Shown in pieces: positions 24,102-31,137 of a stretch of DNA of 64,000 bases; the stretch's first letter is position 1, and each line of letters starts with the position of its first letter. Origin of the DNA: Bog-532 sp963805255 (GTDB taxonomy: Bacteria; Actinomycetota; Actinomycetes; Streptosporangiales; Streptosporangiaceae); contig CAWDTK010000004.1 of NCBI GenBank assembly GCA_963805255.1, positions 62,001 through 126,000 of the forward strand, read 5' to 3'. The translations under genes and the position numbers were made by a program. The notes beneath the pieces were generated by a model. It saw only the letters and a list, made by a program, of their open reading frames with translations. It searched no databases and had not been told where the DNA came from.

Positions 24102-24587
24102 TCAGCCTGGCCGCGTGAACAGCAGCGGCCGCACCAGCCGGCCGAACCGGTCCATCAGCCGCGGCCCGGCGGGCAGGCGGCCCAACGGCGGGCGGTACTG
24201 CACAAATGCGTAACCCAGTCGCCGCGCCAGAATCCCGTCCGTGGCGAGCTGGTCTCCGATCACCACCCCCGGCCGCGGGAAGCCCCGGTAAGACGCGATC
24301 CGCAGCGGCTTGCCTGCCGACGTCAAATAGACCACTCGCACGCCCGTGCCCGGGGGCAGACCCGACGGGCGACGCAGCGAGTTCGTGGCAAAGCACACCA
24401 CCTGCACGCCTGGCACCGTCTCGGCCTGGCTGAGTACCAGCGCAACCCCCCGGTCAAGGGCCTCCTGGCTGCTATCCCAATACGCGACCAGGGGCTCAAT
24501 GTCAAAGATGACCGTCCGTGCCGACAGCTCCCGCACACGGTCCAGCACCTCATCCAGCCCAGCAAGGCGCTCATACCCGGCTCTCAC
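24102..24587 (-). CDS. YqeG-like HAD-fold protein with altered catalytic motif
   Basis: 161 residues, resembling the YqeG/PGP-type HAD IIIA family in length and in its later motifs: CFATNSLRR (motif II) and GVVIGDQLATDGILARRLGY (motif III). Motif I reads FDIEPLVAYW, where active members have D-x-D/N-x-T, so the second acidic residue is replaced (Glu, shifted) and catalysis is doubtful. It starts at GTG 24587. It faces the phosphatase gene. A non-enzymatic or substrate-binding role is possible. Confidence 0.6.
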   Translation of the reverse strand: MRAGYERLAGLDEVLDRVRELSARTVIFDIEPLVAYWDSSQEALDRGVALVLSQAETVPGVQVVCFATNSLRRPSGLPPGTGVRVVYLTSAGKPLRIASYRGFPRPGVVIGDQLATDGILARRLGYAFVQYRPPLGRLPAGPRLMDRFGRLVRPLLFTRPG

Positions 24588-24791
24588 ACAGCTACTTCAG
24601 CACGCATGCCAGGGCCACCGCCAGCCCCGCAGCCACCCGGCTTACGCCTGACGAGCACGATCTGGCTCCGCACTGCCTCGCCGCCCGCCAGCGGCTTTGG
24701 GCCCGGCAGGGCGGGAGTTACGGCACTGTCTGCCACTCGTGCAGACGTCTCACGCTGGGTCCCGGCCGGGGGTGTTTTCATGCGCGGCTCG

Positions 24792-24826
24792 ATGACGCAG
24801 TCTTTGCTCCATGACGCAGTCTTTGC
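24792..24826 (+). repeat. 16-bp direct repeat before the lipid-kinase gene
   Basis: ATGACGCAGTCTTTGC occurs at 24792-24807 and 24811-24826, directly upstream of the ATG at 24840. It may influence start choice, as each copy carries an ATG. Confidence 0.7.
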
Positions 24827-24839
24827 GGGGTGGTACCTG

Positions 24840-26195
24840 ATGAACGCGATGACACGGCGCTGGCTCGCCCGCGCCTCGTTCGCCCTGATGCTCGCGGCCG
24901 TCGCGCTCGTGCTCGCCGTCGCTGGGTGGCGCAGCGTGGCGGTGGTGGCGTTCACCGTGATCGGCGTATGCGCCGTCCTGGCGGGCGCGTACTGGTTCCT
25001 GGCCAACCGGGGTGTGCTCCGGTGGCTCGCCCTGGTCCTGGTGGTCGGGGCGCCCGTACTCATCCTGGTGGCGTTTGCGCTGGCCAGGCTGCTGTGGGTC
25101 GCCGTTGCGGCGGTGGCGCTGATGGCGCTGGCGGCCGGGGCCGGGCGGACCGCGCTGAGCACCGGCGGCCAGGACGCGGCCATGCCTGCCGGCCCGGCGG
25201 CACGCCCGCGACGGCCGTTCCTGATCATGAACCCGAGGTCGGGTGGGGGGAAGGTCACCAAGTTCGGTCTGAAGGAGAAGGCGGAGGCGCTGGGCGCTGA
25301 GGTGGCGCTGCTGGAGGGCCCGGGGATCGTGGACGTGGCCGCCCTGGCCCGCCAGGCGGTGGCCGGTGGCGCTGACTTGCTCGGCGTGGCCGGGGGCGAC
25401 GGAACCCAGGCGCTGGTCGCCGGTATCGCCGCCGAGCACGGCCTGCCCTTCCTGGTGATCAGCGCCGGGACCCGCAATCACTTCGCGCTGGACCTGGGAC
25501 TGGACCGGGAGGATCCCGCCGCCAGCCTGGCTGCCCTCACCGACGGGGTGGAACTGCGCGTGGACCTGGGCGCCATCGGGGAGCGCACGTTCGTGAACAA
25601 CGCCTCGTTCGGCGCCTACGCCGAGGTGGTACAGAGCCCGGCGTACCGGGACGACAAGCGGGGCACCACCTTGCAGATGCTGCCTGACCTGCTCAAGGGC
25701 CACCGTGGCGCCCGGCTGTCCGCCCAGGCCGGTGCCACCAGGATCGAAGGCCCGCAGGCGCTGCTGGTGAGCAACGACCCCTATGAGATGAACGACGTCG
25801 CCGGCCTGGGCAGGCGCGCCCGGCTGGATGCCGGCGCGCTGGGCGTGGTCGCCGTCCGGGTGGACAGCGCCCGGCAGGCGGTCGAACTCGTCCGCCGCGG
25901 GCGCGGTAATGGGCTGGCCGTGCTCACCGCCGATGAGGCCATCGTCGACGCCGATGCGTCCGTGATCCCCGTCGGCATCGACGGCGAGACGGTCATGCTG
26001 CCGACGCCGGTCCGCTGCACCATCCGGCCACGGGCGCTTCGCGTGGTCGTGCCGAGGGAACGTCCCGGCGTTCCCGCCCCCAAGGCGGCCCTCGAATGGC
26101 CGCGGCTCCGGCAACTCGCGTCCTTCCGTCCCCGGCCAGGCGGCGTGCCATTGCCCGCCCAGCCGGGCAGCGAGCAACCACCGAAGACCACGTGA
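24840..26195 (+). CDS. Membrane-anchored diacylglycerol-kinase-family protein
   Basis: The first 100 residues contain about four hydrophobic helices (FALMLAAVALVLAVAG, WLALVLVVGAPVLILVAFAL and others). The catalytic domain starts with FLIMNPRSGGGK, has GVAGGDGTQALVAG near residue 185 (the GGDGT nucleotide loop) and continues FVNNASFGAY, typical of lipid and diacylglycerol kinases. It probably phosphorylates a lipid at the inner membrane face. ATG 24840 follows GGGGTGG; further ATGs at 24780 and 24849 are alternatives. Length is 451 residues. A short hairpin (CATCACC/GGTGATG, 26205-26225) follows. Confidence 0.82.
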   Translation: MNAMTRRWLARASFALMLAAVALVLAVAGWRSVAVVAFTVIGVCAVLAGAYWFLANRGVLRWLALVLVVGAPVLILVAFALARLLWVAVAAVALMALAAGAGRTALSTGGQDAAMPAGPAARPRRPFLIMNPRSGGGKVTKFGLKEKAEALGAEVALLEGPGIVDVAALARQAVAGGADLLGVAGGDGTQALVAGIAAEHGLPFLVISAGTRNHFALDLGLDREDPAASLAALTDGVELRVDLGAIGERTFVNNASFGAYAEVVQSPAYRDDKRGTTLQMLPDLLKGHRGARLSAQAGATRIEGPQALLVSNDPYEMNDVAGLGRRARLDAGALGVVAVRVDSARQAVELVRRGRGNGLAVLTADEAIVDADASVIPVGIDGETVMLPTPVRCTIRPRALRVVVPRERPGVPAPKAALEWPRLRQLASFRPRPGGVPLPAQPGSEQPPKTT

Positions 26196-26289
26196 AAGGC
26201 CTGCCATCACCTGGGATGGGTGATGTGCAGCCGCCCATCATGTATGACGGTGTGCGTCGGTTGTCCTTCGCCTGGATGGGGCTGGCTGC

Positions 26290-27936
26290 ATGGATCTAAG
26301 TCGCGAGGCCGGAGCGGGCCGCACCACTGAACGCGCCCATCCGGCGAGCGGGATCGTCCTGCTGACGCTCGCCTCGGCGCAGTTCCTCATGACGCTCGAC
26401 AGCTCGGTCATGAACGTGTCGATCGCCACCGTGGCCAGGGACGTCGGCACGACGGTGACCGGGATCCAGACCGCGATCACCTTCTACACGCTGGTGATGG
26501 CTTCGCTCATGATCACGGGCGGCAAGCTCGGCCAGATCCTCGGCCGCAAGCGTGCCTTCGCCATTGGGTGCGTCATCTACGGGTGCGGGTCGCTGATCAC
26601 CGCGCTCGCGGGGAATCTCGCCGTGCTGATGGTGGGATGGTCAGTCCTGGAAGGCGTCGGGGCCGCGCTGATCATGCCGGCGGTCGTCGCGCTGGTCGCG
26701 TCGAACTTCGCGCGTGATCAGCGCCCGCGCGCGTACGGCCTCGTCGCGTCGGCGGGCGCGATCGCGGTGGCGGCAGGGCCGCTGATCGGCGGCCTGCTGA
26801 CCACCTATGCCTCCTGGCGGTGGGTGTTCGCCGGCGAAGTTCTCATTGTGCTCATCATCCTGGGGCTCACCCGCCGCCTCGCCGATACCCCTCCCGAACA
26901 GGGCGCGCGGCTCGATGTCGTGGGTACCGTATTGTCCGCGCTCGGCCTCGGCCTGGTCGTGTACGGCATCCTCCGCTCCGGGACATGGGGTTTCGTCCAG
27001 CCCAAGGCCGGTGGTCCCGCCTGGCTCGGGTTGTCGCCGGTGATCTGGCTGATTCTCGCTGGCGGGGTCGTGCTGTGGGTGTTCATGTGGTGGGAGAGTC
27101 ACCGTCTCGCCCGCGGCCACGCCGCGCTGCTCGATCCGGCGATCCTGCGGAACCCGACCCTTCGCGGCGGGCTCACGTCGTTCTTCTTCCAGTACTTCCT
27201 GCAAGCCGGCCTCTTCTTCGCCGTGCCGTTGTTCCTGTCCGTGGCGCTCGGGCTGTCGGCGATCGCGACCGGCGTCCGGCTGCTGCCGCTGTCGATCACC
27301 CTGCTGCTGGCGGCCGCGGGGGTTCCGCGGGTCTTCCCGCACGCCTCGCCACGCCGCGTTGTCCAGATCGGGTTCCTCGCGCTGTTCGCCGGTATCGTGG
27401 TCATGGTGGCGGCGCTCGACGCGGGCGCCGGGCCCGAGATCGTGACCTGGCCGATGCTGCTCGCGGGCCTCGGTATCGGCGCGCTGGCCTCCCAGCTCGG
27501 CAGCGTGACCGTCTCGTCGGTGCCCGATGAGCGAAGCGGTGAAGTCGGCGGGATTCAGAACACGGTGACCAATCTCGGCGCGTCGATCGGAACCGCGCTG
27601 GCCGGTGCGGTGCTTATCTCGGCGCTGACCGCGTCGTTCCTCAGCGGCATCCAGAACAACCCCGCCGTCCCCAAGGACCTCGCCTCCAAGGCACAGGTGG
27701 AGCTGGCCGGAGGTGTCCCGTTCATCTCCGACACGGACCTGAAGACCCAGCTCGGCAAGGCCGGCGTGCCCGCTAAGACGGCCGACGCGATCGTCGAGGA
27801 GAACGCAACCGCCCGCATCGACGGACTGCGCGCCTCATTGTCGCTGCTCGCTGTCGTCGCACTGATCGCACTGTTCACCACCCGCCGGATCCCGGCTCAG
27901 CAGCCGTCCGCACCTGCGAGCGAGCCTGCAGCATGA
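26290..27936 (+). CDS. MFS drug exporter, DHA2 (14-helix) family
   Basis: 548 residues with about 14 hydrophobic segments. The start is ASAQFLMTLDSSVMNVSIAT, the family motif in helix 1 with the membrane Asp; GGKLGQILGRKRAF is motif A of the helix 2-3 loop, and GPLIGGLLTTYASWRWVF is motif C, found in exporters. The substrate cannot be predicted. No neighbouring regulator is present, unlike the exporter at 52238. The start ATG 26290 has only a weak GGGG-type site. Confidence 0.88.
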   Translation: MDLSREAGAGRTTERAHPASGIVLLTLASAQFLMTLDSSVMNVSIATVARDVGTTVTGIQTAITFYTLVMASLMITGGKLGQILGRKRAFAIGCVIYGCGSLITALAGNLAVLMVGWSVLEGVGAALIMPAVVALVASNFARDQRPRAYGLVASAGAIAVAAGPLIGGLLTTYASWRWVFAGEVLIVLIILGLTRRLADTPPEQGARLDVVGTVLSALGLGLVVYGILRSGTWGFVQPKAGGPAWLGLSPVIWLILAGGVVLWVFMWWESHRLARGHAALLDPAILRNPTLRGGLTSFFFQYFLQAGLFFAVPLFLSVALGLSAIATGVRLLPLSITLLLAAAGVPRVFPHASPRRVVQIGFLALFAGIVVMVAALDAGAGPEIVTWPMLLAGLGIGALASQLGSVTVSSVPDERSGEVGGIQNTVTNLGASIGTALAGAVLISALTASFLSGIQNNPAVPKDLASKAQVELAGGVPFISDTDLKTQLGKAGVPAKTADAIVEENATARIDGLRASLSLLAVVALIALFTTRRIPAQQPSAPASEPAA

Positions 27937-28275
27937 TCGTCAGGCATGCTCGCCGGGCACGTTCTGGCCGCCGGTTTGCCGCGCCAGTTTGACAAGCGCG
28001 GCCGGGATGCGCTGTCCTCGGTGCTGTGGACGACCGCTTCTGGATGCCCCGCCGCAGCGATTCACGCCGCGCGGCGACGGGCGCGCGCGGTCACTGTCTT
28101 TCGTGTTGCTGTCGCTGACGGCCGCCTGCCGCGCTGACCCCATGATCGCCCGCCCTCGCTGAGGGCGTTCCCGATTGGCCAGTCCTGGCACACGCCGTCG
28201 CCGGGTGATTACGCCCCGGGCACCCCGGCGCTGACCGGGGTTTCCCCCTGGACACCACGTGAAGGACTGGATTCC
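27937..28275. other. Intergenic region with small hairpin
   Basis: A stretch of 339 bp without a convincing gene. CGCCCTC/GAGGGCG (28151-28167, loop GCT) could end transcription from the MFS gene. I see no promoter that I can support. Confidence 0.4.
28151..28167 (+). terminator. Short hairpin after the MFS gene
   Basis: 7-bp stem CGCCCTC/GAGGGCG with GCT loop, followed by TTCCC. It is 215 bp after the stop. Confidence 0.4.
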
Positions 28276-28836
28276 GTGAACCTCGACGTTTCCGTCGCCC
28301 CGGAAATCGCCCAGCTCATCGGCCCCGCACCGGCCCGCTCCCACGATCGGCCCGCGCCCGGCGCGCCCGGCGCGCCCGGCGCGGCCACGGCGGCCGGGAC
28401 AGCGTCTGGGGCGGCCCCGACGGCCGGTGATCTGGCCCGCCAGCTGCGGCTCATCACGGCCGCCCCCGAGCGGTGGTCGGGGCTGGTGCGGTTCGATCCG
28501 GAACGGCCCGTGCACGTCAGCATCCCGGTGGAGGGCCCGGCCGAGGCGTGGCTCATGATCATCCCGCCCTCGGTGCCCGGCGGCTGGCCAGACGGCGGCG
28601 GCGGCGGCTGCGGCTGCGAAGTGGTGACCGTGGTCGCGGGGGAGGTCACCGAGCAGGCCATCGGCGACGGCGGGGTCGCCACGAGGCCGCTGCTGCCCGG
28701 AAAGATGCGGGTGCACGGGAGCGGCCAGCCGCACCGGGTCGTCAACCGCAGCGCCGGCTACACGGTCAGCGTGCACGCGCGCGCCCGGGTCACCACCCCG
28801 CGGGGCCGGATAATCCAGCCGAACGGGCCCGGGTGA
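28276..28836 (+). CDS. Cysteine-dioxygenase-like cupin lacking the N-terminal metal histidines
   Basis: 186 residues. The core follows actinobacterial CDO-family proteins: WSGLVRFDPERPVHVSIPVE, EAWLMIIPPSVPGGWP, VVTVVAGEVTEQAI, LLPGKMRVHGSGQPHRVVN and TVSVHARA. In iron-binding members the second block continues with H-D-H-G-G-S; here it is P-D-G-G-G-G-G-C-G, so the two His ligands are gone while the later His (GQPHRV) remains. The head is an Ala/Pro/Gly spacer. Start GTG 28276. It is probably not a normal thiol dioxygenase; a binding role or another metal site is possible. Confidence 0.6.
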   Translation: MNLDVSVAPEIAQLIGPAPARSHDRPAPGAPGAPGAATAAGTASGAAPTAGDLARQLRLITAAPERWSGLVRFDPERPVHVSIPVEGPAEAWLMIIPPSVPGGWPDGGGGGCGCEVVTVVAGEVTEQAIGDGGVATRPLLPGKMRVHGSGQPHRVVNRSAGYTVSVHARARVTTPRGRIIQPNGPG

Positions 28837-29121
28837 AGCGTTTCACCGCCCCGGGCGAAGCCCCTGGTGGCCGGCGATCAGACGTCCGGAGAAATCAGCC
28901 GGCAGGTGCACTCCTATATCACCCTCTGGGCCGATATCACCCGCTGGGCTGATGCCCCATGACATCCGTCATGACACCCTGCGGAGGGACGGCACTCCGC
29001 CGGGACCACCGCCAGCGCCTACCGTGGACACTGTCGCGCGCCTGACCGCTGGCGCAGAATTCACGAGAATAACCATGCCCGGCTTCCCCGGGCGTGCTCA
29101 GGGGCACGAAGGGACAACTAC

Positions 29122-30153
29122 ATGATCGAGGTACGGGGCCTCACCAAGAGATATGGCGAGAAACTCGCCGTGGACGACCTGTCCTTCAGGGTGGAGCCCG
29201 GCAAAGTGACCGGGTTCCTGGGCCCTAACGGGGCCGGTAAGACCACCACCATGCGGCTGATCCTCGGCCTGGACTACCCGACCGCCGGATCGGTCATGGT
29301 GCACGGCAAGCGGTACCGGGAACTGGACAACCCGATGCGCGAAGTCGGCGCGCTGCTGGACGCCAAGGCCGTACACGGCGGGCGCAGCGCCTACAACCAC
29401 CTGCTGTGCCTGGCGCAGACGAACAACATCCCCAAGCGCCGGGTCGACGAGGTGCTGGCGCTGGTCGGCCTGACCGAGGTGGCGAAGAAGCGGTCCAAGG
29501 GCTTCTCCCTAGGCATGGGCCAGCGGCTCGGCATCGCCGGGACCCTGCTCGGCGACCCGTCCGTGCTGATGTTCGACGAGCCGGTCAACGGGCTCGACCC
29601 GGAGGGCATCCGCTGGATCCGTAACCTGATGAAGGCGCTGGCGGCGGAGGGCCGTACGGTGTTCGTCTCCAGCCACCTGATGTCGGAGATGGAGAACACC
29701 GCCGACGACATCATCGTGATCGGCCGGGGCAAGCTGATCGCCGACACCACGATCGGGAAATTCATCGCGGAGAACTCGACCGAGACCGTCCGGGTCCGCA
29801 CGCCGCAGATCGACGCGATGGCCAGGGCCGTCGCCGCGGCCGGGGGCACCGCGACCGGTAACGGTGACGGGTCACTCCTCATCCAGGGCCTGCCCACCGA
29901 ACGGGTCGGCGACATCGCGTTCGAGGCCAGGGTGCGGCTGCACGAGCTTTCCCAGACCCGCGCGTCCCTCGAGGAGGCCTTCATGGAACTCACCGCGGAC
30001 AGCGTGGAGTACCACGCCGGAGCTACGCCGGACGGGGCCGCCGCGCCCCGGCACGCGGCCGCGCCCCGGCACGCCGCCGGACCGGACGCGGCCACCGCGG
30101 GTCAGCCGGCGAGCACGGACACCGAGCAGGCCCGCGCGGGGAGGACGAGCTGA
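29122..30153 (+). CDS. ABC-2 type exporter, ATPase subunit
   Basis: 343 residues. Walker A GPNGAGKTTTMRLI near residue 34, signature FSLGMGQRLGIAG, Walker B VLMFDEPVNGLDPEG and the switch His in FVSSHLMSEME. The variant signature (SLGMGQ) is typical of the drug/bacitracin-type subgroup. The tail of about 60 residues is low complexity and includes AAPRHAAAPRHAA. GAAGGGA lies 8 bases before ATG 29122. The permease gene starts one base after the stop, so the pair forms one exporter. Confidence 0.93.
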   Translation: MIEVRGLTKRYGEKLAVDDLSFRVEPGKVTGFLGPNGAGKTTTMRLILGLDYPTAGSVMVHGKRYRELDNPMREVGALLDAKAVHGGRSAYNHLLCLAQTNNIPKRRVDEVLALVGLTEVAKKRSKGFSLGMGQRLGIAGTLLGDPSVLMFDEPVNGLDPEGIRWIRNLMKALAAEGRTVFVSSHLMSEMENTADDIIVIGRGKLIADTTIGKFIAENSTETVRVRTPQIDAMARAVAAAGGTATGNGDGSLLIQGLPTERVGDIAFEARVRLHELSQTRASLEEAFMELTADSVEYHAGATPDGAAAPRHAAAPRHAAGPDAATAGQPASTDTEQARAGRTS

Positions 30154-30154
30154 G

Positions 30155-30988
30155 ATGGCTACCGCAACCACAGACGGCACGCGCCTGTCGGCGCTGCCCG
30201 CCCCGTCCGGCCACGCGGGCCTGATCGGAACGCTCCGCTCGGAGTTCACCAAGATCCGGTCGGTGCGCTCCACCTACTGGACGATGCTGGTGCTGTTCGT
30301 GATCTGCGTCGGCCTCGGCGCGCTGATCACCTCGCTGACCGCCGCGCACTGGAACCAGGCGTCGCCGTCCGACCGCGCCACCTTCAACGCGGCGCGGAAC
30401 AGCCTGCTCGGCCTCTACTTCGGGCAGTTCGTCATCGTGGTGCTCGGCGCGCTGACCGTCACCTCGGAGTACTCCACCGGGATGATCCGGACATCGCTGA
30501 CGGCGATGCCGCGGCGCGGGACCTTCTACCTGGCCAAGGCGGTGATCTTCACGGCGGTGGCCCTGGTCATCGGGCTGGTCACCAGCTTCGTCGCGTTCTT
30601 CCTCGGCCAGGCCCTGCTGTCCAGCAAGCACATCGAGACCACGCTGGGAGCACCGGACGTGCTGCGCGCCGTGATCGGTGGCGGCCTGTTCATCGCCGCG
30701 TGCGGGCTGTTCGCCTTCGGCATCGGCGCGATCGTGCGGCACACGGCGGCGGCGATCAGCACGGCGATCGGGCTGCTGTTCGTGCTGCCCATCATCGTGA
30801 ACTTCCTGCCCACGTCGTGGAACAACGACATCGTGCGGTGGCTGCCGTCCGAGGGCGGCCTCGCCATCTGGAACCCCAATCAGCGGGTGAACGAGTTCTC
30901 CGCGTGGCCCGAGTTCGCGGTGTTCTGCGCCTACACCGCGGCCCTGCTCATCGCCGGCTTCATCCTCTTCCGCAAGCGCGACGCCTAG
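30155..30988 (+). CDS. ABC-2 type exporter, permease subunit
   Basis: 277 residues with six hydrophobic segments: YWTMLVLFVICVGLGALI, then YFGQFVIVVLGALTV (with TSEYSTGMIRTSLTAMPRR after it), AVIFTAVALVIGLVTSFVAF, AVIGGGLFIAACGLFAFG, AISTAIGLLFVLPIIVNFL and FAVFCAYTAALLIAGFILF. This is the ABC-2 permease pattern. It starts one base after the ATPase stop and is followed by a strong palindrome. The substrate is not evident. Confidence 0.9.
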   Translation: MATATTDGTRLSALPAPSGHAGLIGTLRSEFTKIRSVRSTYWTMLVLFVICVGLGALITSLTAAHWNQASPSDRATFNAARNSLLGLYFGQFVIVVLGALTVTSEYSTGMIRTSLTAMPRRGTFYLAKAVIFTAVALVIGLVTSFVAFFLGQALLSSKHIETTLGAPDVLRAVIGGGLFIAACGLFAFGIGAIVRHTAAAISTAIGLLFVLPIIVNFLPTSWNNDIVRWLPSEGGLAIWNPNQRVNEFSAWPEFAVFCAYTAALLIAGFILFRKRDA

Positions 30989-31009
30989 CGGAGAACCCGG
31001 CCAGGAAAA

Positions 31010-31049
31010 GCCGAACGGGCCGCGGTACGCGTACCGCGGCCCGTTCGGC
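31010..31049. terminator. 40-bp perfect palindrome between convergent genes
   Basis: Two 20-bp arms that are exact complements (GCCGAACGGGCCGCGGTACG and its inverse) without a spacer, 21 bp after the permease stop and 88 bp before the end of the opposing gene. Reading leftward it is followed by TTTT; reading rightward by AAAAAA. It probably ends transcription from both sides, most efficiently for the minus-strand gene. Confidence 0.8.
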
Positions 31050-31137
31050 AAAAAAGAGGCGCTCGTACCGGCCCAGCGAGTCCGGGTCAACGGCCCGGCG
31101 AGTGGCCGGTGCAAGGGCGAGCACCCGCGCGGGGCGG

